NCBI RefSeq assembly: GCF_014642635.1
Contig: NZ_BMIQ01000006.1
Coordinates: forward strand, 124,001-188,000
Direction: 5' to 3'
From: Aureimonas endophytica
GTDB taxonomy: Bacteria > Pseudomonadota > Alphaproteobacteria > Rhizobiales > Rhizobiaceae
DNA length: 64,000 bases
The notes below the pieces were generated by a model. It did not search any database and was not told the DNA's origin. It worked only from the letters and a program-made list of their open reading frames with translations. The first letter of the stretch is position 1; every line of letters starts with the position of its first letter. Shown here in pieces: positions 56,497-64,000 of this stretch. The translations under genes and the position numbers were made by a program.

Positions 56497-57462
56497 TCAG
56501 CGACCGGCGACGGCGACGTTGTCCGTCGCGGCCTTGATCGAGGCGGTGAGTTGCCGGTTGGCGCCGGCGAGATCGCTCGCGGCCGCGGTCAGCCAGGCGC
56601 GGAACTGTTCTTGGGAGACCACCCGCACCGCGATCGGCATGAAGGCGTGGTCGCGGCCGCAGAGTTCCGAGCACTGGCCGTAGAAGAGACCTTCCTTCTG
56701 CGGCTCGAAGAAATATTCGTTGTTGCGCCCCGGGACGGCATCGATCTTCACGCCCATCGAGGGGATGGCGAAGGAATGGATGACGTCGCCCGAGGTCGAG
56801 AGGATGCGGATCACCGTGTCGACCGGCACGACGAGCTCGTTGTCGACGGTGAGGAGGCGCGGATAGACCGCCTTGTCCTCCTTGCCGGCCTTCGCGCGGT
56901 CGCCGTCCTGGAGCATGTAGGATTCGAAGGAGACCGGCTGGACGGCGGCGGACGTGGTCGTCGCCTCCTTGGTGCCGGCGCCCGGACCGACGGTCGGCGC
57001 GCCGCTCGTCGCGGCCGGATCGGTCTGGCCGGGCTGGTATTCGTAGCCCCAATACCATTGGTAGCCCGTCGCCTTGATCGTCAGTTCCGGCTCGCGCGGC
57101 GGATTGTACTGCTTGGTCAGGAGCTGGAAGGAGGGAATCGCCAGACAGACGAGCACCAGGACCGGCGCCAGCGTCCAGATCACCTCGATCGTGGTGTTGT
57201 GGCTGGTGCGCGAGGGCACGGGGTTGCTGCGCTCGTTGAAGCGCCAGACGCACCAGGCGAGCAGCCCGGCGACGAGGATGACGATCGGGACGATGAACCA
57301 GAGCGTGTAGTTCGAGAACCAGTGGATCTCGGCCTCGGTCGGCGACAACGCCTCCTGCAGCTGGACGCTCCAGGCATGCGGCTGGCCCGGATGCAGCTCT
57401 TGAGCGGCGGCAACCGTCACGGCGGCGAACAGGCTCGACGCTGCGATGCTCAGTCTCTTCAC
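56497..57462 (-). CDS. ctaC: Cytochrome c oxidase subunit II
   Basis: Carries the CuA centre that takes electrons from cytochrome c. The 321-residue precursor has a signal peptide (about 1-20), two membrane helices (about 50-72 and 92-112), and a periplasmic cupredoxin domain. CuA ligands are in HSFAIPSMGVK and GQCSELCGRDHAFMPI (two Cys, Glu, His, Met). An insert of about 55 residues (about 140-195, Thr/Ala/Gly-rich then YMLQDGDRAKAGKEDKA) is present, as in rhizobial subunit II. The start is GTG at 57462 behind a strong AGGAGAAGG ribosome site. First gene of the cluster. Confidence 0.96.
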   Translation of the reverse strand: MKRLSIAASSLFAAVTVAAAQELHPGQPHAWSVQLQEALSPTEAEIHWFSNYTLWFIVPIVILVAGLLAWCVWRFNERSNPVPSRTSHNTTIEVIWTLAPVLVLVCLAIPSFQLLTKQYNPPREPELTIKATGYQWYWGYEYQPGQTDPAATSGAPTVGPGAGTKEATTTSAAVQPVSFESYMLQDGDRAKAGKEDKAVYPRLLTVDNELVVPVDTVIRILSTSGDVIHSFAIPSMGVKIDAVPGRNNEYFFEPQKEGLFYGQCSELCGRDHAFMPIAVRVVSQEQFRAWLTAAASDLAGANRQLTASIKAATDNVAVAGR

Positions 57463-57773
57463 GAAGCCTTCTCCTGTCCCCCGGCGCCGGCCGTCTCGAG
57501 CGGATCGAAGCTTTCCGAGGGGCGCGACCAGCGCCCCGCACTCCCGGACGGTCTCCCATGCCGCTTTTACCCGGCGCGCCCGCCCGGTTCAAACCACGAA
57601 TGCGCCCGATCTGCAACAATTCCAAACTGAGCCCGGCTTGCGACATCTTCACGCCGTCGGTTTGGGGCCGGGAGTGGCGAGGCGCGCCCTCGGCGTGCCA
57701 TAAGGCCGCCGTTAAGGATTTGTTTTCCATCCTCGCGACAAGATCGTCGGAAGAGCTGATTCGGATTGACACG
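57463..57773. other. Divergent promoter region between ctaC and ialB
   Basis: A 311-bp gap with no convincing gene. It holds the ctaC ribosome site, a 7-bp perfect stem-loop in the ctaC leader (57519-57537, GGGGCGC and GCGCCCC), and a more AT-rich stretch near 57600-57640. Before ialB another AT-rich run (TTAAGGATTTGTTTT near 57712) and one GATTC CcrM site (57759) are seen. Clear promoter hexamers for either gene could not be fixed by eye. Confidence 0.6.
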
Positions 57774-58376
57774 ATGGCGTTTGGCTTCAACCGGGTACTG
57801 ACGGCGGCGATGGTCGGCGCGATGCTGGCGACGGCCGCCGCGCCCGCGACGGCGCAACCCGCCCCCTCGCCCGCTCCGGCCCAGGCGCCGGCGACGCCCG
57901 CCCCCGCCCCCGCCCCCGCCGCCGCGCCGCCCGGCGCCGCCGGCACCAGCGGCACGGTGAAATCGCAGCACGGCGCCTGGAACCTCGTCTGCGACCGGCC
58001 GGCGGGAGCCGCCAGCGACCAGTGCGCCCTGCTCCAGAACGTCGTCGCCGAGGACCGGCCGGAGATCGGCCTGTCCGTCGTGGCGCTGAAGACGGCCGAC
58101 CAGAAGGCGCGCATCCTGCGCATCCTCGCCCCGCTCGGCATCCTTCTGCCGAACGGCCTCGGCCTCTATGTCGACGGCAAGGATATCGGCCGCGCCCAGT
58201 TCGTGCGCTGCTTCTCGGACGGCTGCTATGCCGAGGTGATCCTCGCCGACGAGCTCCTGAAGACGCTGTCGGAGGGCAAGAGCGCCACCTTCATCGTCTT
58301 CCAGACGCCCGAACAGGGCATCGGCATCCCCGTCGATCTCAACGGCTTCGGCGACGGCTTCAAGGCCCTGCCGTAA
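57774..58376 (+). CDS. Invasion-associated locus B (IalB) family protein
   Basis: A 200-residue exported protein. The signal peptide (about 1-28, ending APATAQ) is followed by a Pro/Ala low-complexity run of about 28 residues, then an IalB domain: HGAWNLVCDRP, ASDQCALLQNVVAED, RILAPLGILLPNGLGLYVDGK and VRCFSDGCYAEVILADELL. The four Cys are the usual IalB disulfide set. IalB is linked to erythrocyte invasion in Bartonella, but members are common in free-living Hyphomicrobiales, where the role is unknown. It is divergent from ctaC and upstream of tldD. Confidence 0.9.
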   Translation: MAFGFNRVLTAAMVGAMLATAAAPATAQPAPSPAPAQAPATPAPAPAPAAAPPGAAGTSGTVKSQHGAWNLVCDRPAGAASDQCALLQNVVAEDRPEIGLSVVALKTADQKARILRILAPLGILLPNGLGLYVDGKDIGRAQFVRCFSDGCYAEVILADELLKTLSEGKSATFIVFQTPEQGIGIPVDLNGFGDGFKALP

Positions 58377-58464
58377 CGCCGCCCCGGCGCGCCGGATTGG
58401 CAGGCGGCACGATCCGGTCCTATCTGGAGGCGACCGACCGACCGCCGCCATCCGGGAGACCATC

Positions 58465-59880
58465 ATGCCAGCATCGCTGATCGAGCGCTTCGACCTGTCG
58501 CGCGCCCGGATCGATTCCATCCTCGCCGAGGCGCTCGACGGCGCCGACGACGGGGAGCTCTTCGTCGAATATCGCGAGGCGGAAAGCCTCGTCTTCGACA
58601 ATGGCCGGCTGAAATCCGGCAGCTTCAACATCGACCAGGGCTTCGGCCTTCGGGCCGTCGCGGGCGAGGCGATCGGCTATGCCCATGCCGGCGAGATGTC
58701 GGAAGGGGCGCTGAAGCGCGCGGTGGATGCTGTCGGCGCCGTGAAGGCCGGCCATAGCGGCCGCTACAGCGAGCCGCCGCGCGGCACCAATGCCAAGCTC
58801 TACGGCGAGGAGAATCCCATCCCCTCCCCCGCCTTCGAGGACAAGGTGCGCCTGCTCCAGGCGATCGACGCCTATCTGCGCACCAAGGATCCCGAGGTGC
58901 GGCAGGTCTCGGTCTCGCTCGCCTCCTCCTGGCAGACGGTGGAGATTCTCCGCGCCGGCGGGCTTCTGGTGCGCGACGTGCGCCCCCTGGTGCGCATCAA
59001 CGTCTCCGTCGTCGCCGGCCGGGGCGAGCGGCAGGAGACCGGCTCCTTCGGCATGGGCGGGCGCGCCGGCTTCGGCGAATTCCTGACGGAGGCGAACTGG
59101 CGGCATGTCGCCGACGAGGCGCTGCGCCAGGCCAAGGTCAATCTCGAGGCGGTGCCGGCTCCGGCCGGCAGCTTCGACATCGTGCTCGGCGCCGGCTGGC
59201 CGGGCGTGATGCTGCACGAGGCCGTGGGCCACGGGCTGGAGGGCGACTTCAACCGCAAGAAGACCTCCGCCTTCGCCGGCCTGATGGGCGAACAAGTCGC
59301 GGCGAAGGGCGTGACGGTGGTCGACGACGGCACGATCGCCGGCCGGCGCGGTTCGCTGACGATCGACGACGAGGGCACGCCGACCGGCCGCACGGTGCTG
59401 ATCGAGGACGGCCGGCTCGTCGGCTACATGCAGGACCGGCAGAATGCCCGGCTGATGGGCGTCGCCGACACCGGCAACGGCCGCCGCCAGTCCTATGCCC
59501 ATGCGCCGATGCCGCGCATGACCAACACGATGATGCTCGGCGGCGACCACACGCCCGAGGAGATCATCGCCTCGGTGAAGGACGGCATCTATGCCGTCTC
59601 CTTCGGCGGCGGCCAGGTGGACATCACCTCCGGCAAGTTCGTCTTCGGCTGCACGGAAGCCTATCGCATCCGCGACGGCCAGGTGCGCGAGCCGCTGAAG
59701 GGCGCGATGCTCATCGGCAACGGCCCGGAAGCGATGCACCGCGTCTCGATGATCGGCAATGACATGGCGCTCGACACGGGCGTCGGCATGTGCGGCAAGG
59801 CTGGCCAGAGCGTCCCCGTCGGCGTCGGCCAGCCGCATCTGCGCATGGATCAGGTGACGGTCGGCGGCACGGAGACGTGA
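58465..59880 (+). CDS. tldD: Metalloprotease TldD
   Basis: TldD, with TldE/PmbA, degrades or matures peptides such as microcin B17 and CcdA. The 471-residue protein has the zinc motif HEAVGH (251-256) in GVMLHEAVGHGLEGDF, and the conserved FGCTEAYRIRDGQ with Cys ligand near residue 395. RRGSLTIDDEGTPTGRTVLIEDG is a further family stretch. The partner tldE is not in this window. In Hyphomicrobiales tldD commonly sits next to the cox cluster, as here. Full length. Confidence 0.95.
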   Translation: MPASLIERFDLSRARIDSILAEALDGADDGELFVEYREAESLVFDNGRLKSGSFNIDQGFGLRAVAGEAIGYAHAGEMSEGALKRAVDAVGAVKAGHSGRYSEPPRGTNAKLYGEENPIPSPAFEDKVRLLQAIDAYLRTKDPEVRQVSVSLASSWQTVEILRAGGLLVRDVRPLVRINVSVVAGRGERQETGSFGMGGRAGFGEFLTEANWRHVADEALRQAKVNLEAVPAPAGSFDIVLGAGWPGVMLHEAVGHGLEGDFNRKKTSAFAGLMGEQVAAKGVTVVDDGTIAGRRGSLTIDDEGTPTGRTVLIEDGRLVGYMQDRQNARLMGVADTGNGRRQSYAHAPMPRMTNTMMLGGDHTPEEIIASVKDGIYAVSFGGGQVDITSGKFVFGCTEAYRIRDGQVREPLKGAMLIGNGPEAMHRVSMIGNDMALDTGVGMCGKAGQSVPVGVGQPHLRMDQVTVGGTET

Positions 59881-59887
59881 GCCCAGT

Positions 59888-60628
59888 CTAAAAGGGATCG
59901 GTCTGGTTTGGCGGGTCCGCTAGGAACGATAGAGACGGCAGGAAGCGAAGAGCGAGATTTTCGATCCTGCCGCCTTCGATGATCAGATCCGTGGCCTCCC
60001 AGGTCGCATCCGTCGGATCATCGATCCGAATGCGCTGCCCGTCTCCCTCCGCGAGGAGATTGACACGGAATCGACTCACTTCCTTCAGGCGGACGGTCTT
60101 GATGCTGCCGTCGCTGGCCAGACGCAACGATTGGAGCGCTCCCTCATAACCGATACGTTCGCCATCCTTGCCGATGGACGTCAGAACGAAAGCGACCTTC
60201 GGCCTGTCGTCCCTGACATATTCGTAGGCCCAGCCATGCAGGAGCGAGGTCTCGATCGATCCCGCCTCGATAAGTCTGGTGGCCGACCGACCCAGGAGCA
60301 GGGACAGTGCGGACAGGCACAGGCTGATTAGGATCGCCACCAACCCTTGGCCCAATGTCAGACCCGAGACGAATTCCTGTTTGTAAGGGCCGCAGAAGCC
60401 GCTCGGGATTGGCGGCTCATAACAAGCTCCGACCCAGAACAGCGAGCCGGCCAGCAGATTCAGCAGACATGCTGTTGCGAAAGCGATCGCGAAGGTGAGA
60501 GGCGCGGAAAGATTCGACGAGTCGCGATTGACGGTCGGGCTAGCGAATAAGCCGGCAACGAAAGCAATTCCCGGCATCATGAACAAGACGATCGCAAACG
60601 CTGCAATCGTCACAGGAAAACCGCCCAT
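59888..60628 (-). CDS. Hypothetical membrane protein, DUF6338-like, low GC
   Basis: A 246-residue protein. Three hydrophobic helices fill the N-terminal half (about 6-28, 45-67 and 87-112). A cytosolic beta-rich domain (about 125-230) follows, with AYEYVRDDRPKVAFVLTS, KDGERIGYEG and TVRLKEVSRF. The layout recalls DUF6338 membrane proteins (helices, then a W/Y-x-Y-V ... DGxxIG ... EV domain), but that is a resemblance only. Base composition is clearly lower in GC than all neighbours and codon use is less biased, a sign of transfer. An inverted repeat TTTGAT-N6-ATCAAA lies 6 bp above the start. It follows the 60661-60903 gene by 32 bp on the same strand. Confidence 0.65.
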   Translation of the reverse strand: MGGFPVTIAAFAIVLFMMPGIAFVAGLFASPTVNRDSSNLSAPLTFAIAFATACLLNLLAGSLFWVGACYEPPIPSGFCGPYKQEFVSGLTLGQGLVAILISLCLSALSLLLGRSATRLIEAGSIETSLLHGWAYEYVRDDRPKVAFVLTSIGKDGERIGYEGALQSLRLASDGSIKTVRLKEVSRFRVNLLAEGDGQRIRIDDPTDATWEATDLIIEGGRIENLALRFLPSLSFLADPPNQTDPF

Positions 60629-60633
60629 CGGCG

Positions 60634-60651
60634 TTTGATGTCAAAATCAAA
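60634..60651. promoter_or_regulatory. Inverted repeat above the low-GC membrane gene
   Basis: TTTGAT and ATCAAA (perfect 6-bp arms, 6-bp spacer) lie 6 bp upstream of the 59888-60628 start, between the two cassette genes. The spacing is not that of FNR boxes, which need four bases. It may be an operator or a small RNA hairpin. Confidence 0.35.
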
Positions 60652-60660
60652 GTGCGAAGA

Positions 60661-60903
60661 TCAAATGCGCTCCCCGCTCTCCCGTCTGCTCTCTTGCTGC
60701 CGACGCATCTGCCGAATGACTTCCACCGTCTCTTCGATGGTGGACTGATGCCCCTGCCGAGCGCGGCTGCGAACAGTTTCCAATGCCTTTCCGACTAGGA
60801 CTAGGTCGTTTCCGGCATGCTGTGACAAGGTTTCAAGAATACGCTCGTCACGGGGAGTGATCATTCGCATGAGAATTCTCGCAACCCTATCAGGAACCTG
60901 CAT
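60661..60903 (-). CDS. Hypothetical small helical protein, low GC
   Basis: I do not recognise this 80-residue protein. It is highly charged and looks all-helical (ITPRDERILETLSQHAG ... TIEETVEVIRQMRRQQESRR). It has no membrane segment, signal or Cys. An alternative start at Met12 (60870) would give 69 residues behind a GAGAA element. Base composition and codon use are foreign to the region. It lies 32 bp above the membrane-protein gene and directly below a good sigma70-like promoter, so the two genes probably form one operon. An antitoxin- or regulator-like role is possible but unsupported. Confidence 0.55.
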   Translation of the reverse strand: MQVPDRVARILMRMITPRDERILETLSQHAGNDLVLVGKALETVRSRARQGHQSTIEETVEVIRQMRRQQESRRESGERI

Positions 60904-60923
60904 TCGGCATGATACTTGATCGC

Positions 60924-60952
60924 AATATAGGAAGCGATCCCGCTTCTGTCAG
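60924..60952 (-). promoter_or_regulatory. Sigma70-like promoter with operator-like repeat in the spacer
   Basis: On the minus strand CTGACA (60947-60952) and TATATT (60924-60929) are each one base from the sigma70 consensus, with 17 bp between. Inside the spacer GAAGCG-N4-CGCTTC (60931-60946) is a perfect inverted repeat, where a repressor would block polymerase. The -10 box ends about 20 bases before the 60903 start codon. This is the clearest promoter-like sequence in the window. Confidence 0.65.
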
Positions 60953-60964
60953 GTTTTCATCGTT

Positions 60965-61585
60965 TCACGGGTAAAGCCGCACCCGCTCCCAACCCTGCGT
61001 TTCCGCACCGCCTTTGAACAGGATGCGGTCGTGCAGGCGGAACTCGCCGTCCTTCCAGAACTCGATCTCCTGCGGCAGGACGCGGAAGCCCGACCAGTGG
61101 GGCGGGCGGGGGATCTCGCCTTCGCCGTAGCGCTTGTCGAGCGCGTCCACCGCCTCGATCAGCACTCGGCGGCTCGCCAGCGGCCGGGACTGCTGCGAGG
61201 CCCAGGCGCCGAGCCGGCTGCCGCGCGGGCGCGAGACGTAATAGGCATCGGCATCCGCCTCCGACACGATCTCGACGGGCCCGCGCACCCGCACCTGCCG
61301 CCGCAGTGTCTTCCAATGGAAACACAGGGCCGCCTTTCGCGTCGCGAGAAGCTCCTGGCCTTTTGCACTCTCGAAATTTGTGTAGAAGACGAAGCCGCGA
61401 GCGTCGAATCCCTTCAGGAGCACCATCCGGACATCCGGGAGGCCGGAAGTGTCGACGGTGGCGAGCGCCATGGCGTTGGGGTCGTTGATCTCCGCCGCCT
61501 CGGCCTCGCGCAGCCAGTCGGCGAACAGGCCGAAGGGCTCCTCGCCGACGACGGTTTCACCAAGGGTTAAGCTTTCGTTCGTCAT
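60965..61585 (-). CDS. pdxH: Pyridoxamine 5'-phosphate oxidase
   Basis: FMN enzyme making pyridoxal 5'-phosphate. The 206-residue protein has the split-barrel fold. [39 protein letters not shown] (about 42-80) binds FMN and substrate. [39 protein letters not shown] and the C-terminal [22 protein letters not shown] are the other signatures. The start is ATG 61585 ([10 protein letters not shown]). It is divergent from the small lipoprotein gene by 76 bp. Confidence 0.95.
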   Translation of the reverse strand: MTNESLTLGETVVGEEPFGLFADWLREAEAAEINDPNAMALATVDTSGLPDVRMVLLKGFDARGFVFYTNFESAKGQELLATRKAALCFHWKTLRRQVRVRGPVEIVSEADADAYYVSRPRGSRLGAWASQQSRPLASRRVLIEAVDALDKRYGEGEIPRPPHWSGFRVLPQEIEFWKDGEFRLHDRILFKGGAETQGWERVRLYP

Positions 61586-61661
61586 ATTGGAACGTGCTCC
61601 GATCGGGCGTCTCGCCCATCGCCGAATCAAGACGCCTGGGCCCGCGAGACATAGGACCAAG

Positions 61662-62090
61662 ATGCAGCCTCACAAAGCCCTGTTTCTCGCCCTTGCCGCA
61701 GCCCTTTCCCTGTCGGGCTGCGTCGTGTCGGGAGGCGGCCTCGAAGAGGCGGTGGACCAGACGGCCACGAATTCCATCCATCCGAAGGCCGCCGCGGCTC
61801 AGGCTCCGGCGCCGAGCTCCATCGAGCAGTCCGACCAGAACACGGTGCGCAACGCCGTTTCCGCCGCCAACATGCAAGGCGCCGACAGCTCGACCATGGC
61901 CTGGGCCAATGCCGACACGGGCGCCAGCGGCGTCATCACCAGCATCCAGGAGCGGCGCGCCGGCAACATGATCTGCCGCCAGTTCCGCACCTCGCGCCAG
62001 CGCTTCGACGGCGTCGCGCTCTATGACGGCGAGGCCTGCACCAAGGGCCAGGGCGAATGGACGCTGACCCGTTTTTCCGAGGGAAGCTGA
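61662..62090 (+). CDS. Small lipoprotein, 17-kDa surface-antigen-like
   Basis: A 142-residue lipoprotein precursor: [20 protein letters not shown] gives lipobox LSGC with Cys20. The mature part is short, with an Ala/Pro-rich linker and a C-terminal beta domain ([33 protein letters not shown]) like the RT0821/Lpp0805 surface-antigen family. The two Cys there could form a disulfide. Function is not known. It precedes the DnaJ-like gene by 111 bp, an order common beside pdxH and fabI in Hyphomicrobiales. Confidence 0.85.
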   Translation: MQPHKALFLALAAALSLSGCVVSGGGLEEAVDQTATNSIHPKAAAAQAPAPSSIEQSDQNTVRNAVSAANMQGADSSTMAWANADTGASGVITSIQERRAGNMICRQFRTSRQRFDGVALYDGEACTKGQGEWTLTRFSEGS

Positions 62091-62201
62091 GCGGCACCGC
62101 TTCGCTCGCCCTTCATTTCCCGCTTGCCTATCGCCATATGACGGTGTCGGATCGGCGGCCGCGCCGCCGACATGACCGACATCCTTCAGGATTCTGACCC
62201 T

Positions 62202-63164
62202 ATGCGCGATCCCTACGCCGTGCTCGGCGTGCCGAAGACGGCGAGCGAGAAGGAGATCAAGAGCGCCTTCCGCAAGCTCGCGAAGAAATATCACCCCGAC
62301 GCCAATCCCGGCGACAGCCAGGCGGGCGCCCGCTTCAACGAGGCCAACCAGGCCTACGAGATCCTGGGCGACAAGGAAAAGCGCGGCCAGTTCGATCGGG
62401 GCGAGATCGATGCCGAGGGCAAGCCGAAGTTCCAGGGTTTTTCGGGCGGCGGCAGTCCCTTCGGCGGCGGCGCGCGCGATCCGTTCGGCGGCGGCTTTGA
62501 GTTCCGCAGCACCGGCGGCGGCGCCGGCGGCGGGCAGGACAGCATGTTCTCCGACTTCTTCGAACAGGCCTTCGGGGGGCGCGGCGCCGCGCCCGGCGCG
62601 GGGGCCGGGGCCGGCCGGCGCTCCGGCTTCACCTCGGCGCGCCAGGCCTCGCAGAAGGGCGAGGACATCCGCGCGACCTTAAAGGTGCGGCTGGAGGACA
62701 TCGTGTCGGAGGACAAGGTGGAGGCGGTGTTTCCCTCCGGCAAGCGCCTCGCCATCCGCCTGCCGGACGGCGTCGAGGACGGCCAGACGATCCGCCTGCG
62801 CGGTCAGGGCCAGCCCTCCGCCTTCGGCGGCGAGGCCGGCGACGCGCTCGTCACCATCGAATTCGCCGAGCATCCGCGCTTCCGCATCAGCGGCCGCGAC
62901 CTGCTTCTCGACCTTTCCGTGCCGCTCGACATCGCGGTGCTGGGCGGGCCGCTGCCGGTCGAGACGCTGGACGGGCGCGTCTCGCTGCGGCTGCCCCCCT
63001 GGTCGAACAGCGGCAAGACGCTGCGCCTCAAGGGCAAGGGCCTCACCACGAAGACGGGCGGGCGGGGCGACATTCTGGTCTCCGTCCGCATCGCGCTGCC
63101 GGCGGAGCCCGATCCGGCGCTGATCGACTTCCTGAAGGCGCGCCAGCCGGCCTCGGCGGCTTGA
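62202..63164 (+). CDS. CbpA-like DnaJ C-terminal domain co-chaperone
   Basis: Co-chaperone for DnaK. The 320-residue protein has a J domain (about 1-65) with HPD at 31-33 (KKYHPDANPGD) and a Gly/Phe-rich linker (about 80-150). The DnaJ C-terminal beta domains follow (about 155-315, EDIVSEDKVEAVFPSGKRLAIRLPDGVEDGQTIRLRGQG). No zinc-finger Cys are present, so it is a CbpA type rather than DnaJ. The start is ATG 62202 (MRDPYAVLGV); an in-frame ATG ten codons earlier is possible but lacks a ribosome site. It lies 137 bp above fabI. Confidence 0.92.
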   Translation: MRDPYAVLGVPKTASEKEIKSAFRKLAKKYHPDANPGDSQAGARFNEANQAYEILGDKEKRGQFDRGEIDAEGKPKFQGFSGGGSPFGGGARDPFGGGFEFRSTGGGAGGGQDSMFSDFFEQAFGGRGAAPGAGAGAGRRSGFTSARQASQKGEDIRATLKVRLEDIVSEDKVEAVFPSGKRLAIRLPDGVEDGQTIRLRGQGQPSAFGGEAGDALVTIEFAEHPRFRISGRDLLLDLSVPLDIAVLGGPLPVETLDGRVSLRLPPWSNSGKTLRLKGKGLTTKTGGRGDILVSVRIALPAEPDPALIDFLKARQPASAA

Positions 63165-63300
63165 TCGGCCGGACTTTTTCGGCCCTCATCCCCAAGGCAC
63201 GGCATCCCGGACGGTGCGCGCGCCTTGATGGCGGCGAGGCGCTATGCCATACCGCCGCCGCGACGGCATCGCCGTCCGATCGATCGGCAAGGAAGCGGTT

Positions 63301-64000
63301 ATGGCAGCAACCCAGGGCCTGATGAGCGGCAAGCGCGGCCTCATCATGGGCGTCGCGAACAATCGCTCGATCGCCTGGGGGATCGCCAAGGCGCTGCGCG
63401 AGGCGGGCGCGGAGATCGCCCTCACCTATCAGGGCGACGCCTTGAAGAAGCGCGTCGAGCCGCTCGCCGCCGAACTCGGCGCCATGCTGGCCGGCCATTG
63501 CGACGTTTCCGACCCCGCGACGATCGACGCGGTGTTCAAGACGATCGAGGAAAGCTGGGGCAAGCTCGACTTCCTCGTCCACGCGATCGGCTTCTCGGAC
63601 AAGGACGAGCTGACGGGCCGCTATGTCGACACGTCGGAAGCCAATTTCTCGAAGACCATGCTGATCTCGGTCTATTCCTTCACGGCGGTCGCGCAGCGGG
63701 CCGAGAAGCTGATGACCGAGGGCGGCTCGCTTCTGACGCTGACCTATTACGGCGCCGAGAAGGTGATGCCGCATTACAACGTGATGGGTGTCGCCAAGGC
63801 GGCGCTCGAAGCGTCCGTCCGCTATCTGGCGGTCGATCTTGGCGGCAAGGCGATCCGCGTCAACGCCATCTCCGCCGGGCCGATCAAGACGCTCGCCGCC
63901 TCCGGCATCGGCGACTTCCGCTACATCCTGAAGTGGAACGAATATAACGCGCCGCTGAAGCGCACCGTGACGATCGACGAGGTCGGCAATTCGGCGCTCT
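63301..64000 (+). CDS. fabI: Enoyl-[acyl-carrier-protein] reductase (NADH), 3' end outside window
   Basis: Last reduction of fatty acid elongation; target of triclosan and isoniazid-type drugs in other bacteria. 233 residues are visible before the right edge. The SDR fold carries GLIMGVANNRSIAWGIAKAL (NAD-binding, about 13-32). Later stretches are HAIGFSDKDELTGRYVDTS and the catalytic Tyr-x6-Lys in HYNVMGVAKAALEAS (about 156-163). The SAGPIKTLAASGI loop is also present. No internal stop is seen, so the gene is intact as far as it goes. It follows the CbpA-like gene, as in other Hyphomicrobiales. Confidence 0.96.
   Translation, partial: MAATQGLMSGKRGLIMGVANNRSIAWGIAKALREAGAEIALTYQGDALKKRVEPLAAELGAMLAGHCDVSDPATIDAVFKTIEESWGKLDFLVHAIGFSDKDELTGRYVDTSEANFSKTMLISVYSFTAVAQRAEKLMTEGGSLLTLTYYGAEKVMPHYNVMGVAKAALEASVRYLAVDLGGKAIRVNAISAGPIKTLAASGIGDFRYILKWNEYNAPLKRTVTIDEVGNSAL

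Noticed and set aside
57890-57935. Tandem GCCCCC-like repeat in ialB as a mobile or regulatory repeat
   Set aside because: It simply encodes the Pro-Ala linker after the signal peptide.
60634-60651. FNR-type box TTGAT-N4-ATCAA
   Set aside because: The spacer is six bases, not four, so it is not an FNR site.

Overview
The window is GC-rich (visibly near 70 percent) alphaproteobacterial chromosome, almost certainly from the order Hyphomicrobiales (Rhizobiales). Evidence: a CcrM-type GANTC methyltransferase, an IalB-family protein, a ctaC-ctaD-ctaB-coxF-ctaG-ctaE terminal oxidase cluster followed by DUF983, SURF1, ispH, thrB and rnhA, a mutY / DUF721 / dsbA neighbourhood, and a thrC / M16 peptidase / GNAT / EAL operon. 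A member of the Aurantimonadaceae or a relative would fit, but that is a guess. The content is mainly core chromosome. No rRNA, CRISPR array, prophage, transposase or plasmid replication gene was seen. The only RNA gene is tRNA-Leu(CAA) at 5535-5621.

Layout. 1-6.5 kb: the start of a 3-hydroxybutyryl-CoA dehydrogenase (runs off the left edge), PduO-type cobalamin adenosyltransferase, HIG1-like membrane protein, EamA transporter, GluQRS, AlkA-like glycosylase, HNH protein, DsbB, tRNA-Leu, DUF924 and TusA. 6.5-11.4 kb: CobW GTPase, a D-Ala-D-Ala carboxypeptidase, an M20 amidohydrolase and a secreted alpha/beta hydrolase. 11.7-16.9 kb: a TetR-MFP-RND efflux operon with a perfect 18-bp palindromic operator. 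17-23.3 kb: a HAD phosphatase, an SRAP (HMCES/YedK) protein, an uncharacterised COG4091 oxidoreductase, and a TonB-dependent siderophore receptor overlapping a siderophore-interacting reductase. 23.4-32.7 kb: a second carboxypeptidase, a translationally coupled RNA-modification trio (RsmC-like, RsuA, MBL hydrolase), DUF1499, an orphan protein with a strong leader hairpin, a divergent pyruvate phosphate dikinase, DsbA and DUF721. 32.7-38.6 kb: an O-antigen-ligase-like polytopic protein, MutY, two HAD proteins, CcrM and a lipoprotein. 38.7-45.1 kb: the thrC / M16 / GNAT / GGDEF-EAL operon. 45.1-48.8 kb: YqgE, a DsbD-alpha-like secreted protein, a 1-Cys peroxiredoxin, a membrane-anchored unknown, and RNase HI. 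48.8-57.5 kb: thrB, ispH and the aa3-type oxidase cluster. 57.7-64 kb: IalB, TldD, a low-GC two-gene cassette of unknown function, PdxH, a small lipoprotein, a CbpA-like DnaJ protein and the start of fabI (runs off the right edge).

How the genes work together. The oxidase cluster makes subunits I-III, heme o (CtaB), and the copper and heme assembly factors CtaG and SURF1. DsbA, DsbB and the DsbD-alpha-like protein serve periplasmic thiol chemistry. The receptor and siderophore-interacting protein form an iron-uptake pair. thrC and thrB are the last two steps of threonine synthesis but lie about 10 kb apart.

The least ordinary items are: (1) the compositionally foreign cassette at 59888-60903, with its own promoter-like sequence and inverted repeats, sitting between two conserved blocks; (2) a pyruvate phosphate dikinase homologue whose N-terminal nucleotide-binding half departs from the family consensus; (3) an uncharacterised COG4091 dehydrogenase with a SAF domain; (4) an orphan small gene behind a long hairpin; and (5) two different composite palindromic repeat elements placed between convergent genes. 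No complete, clearly new multi-gene system could be demonstrated from the sequence alone.
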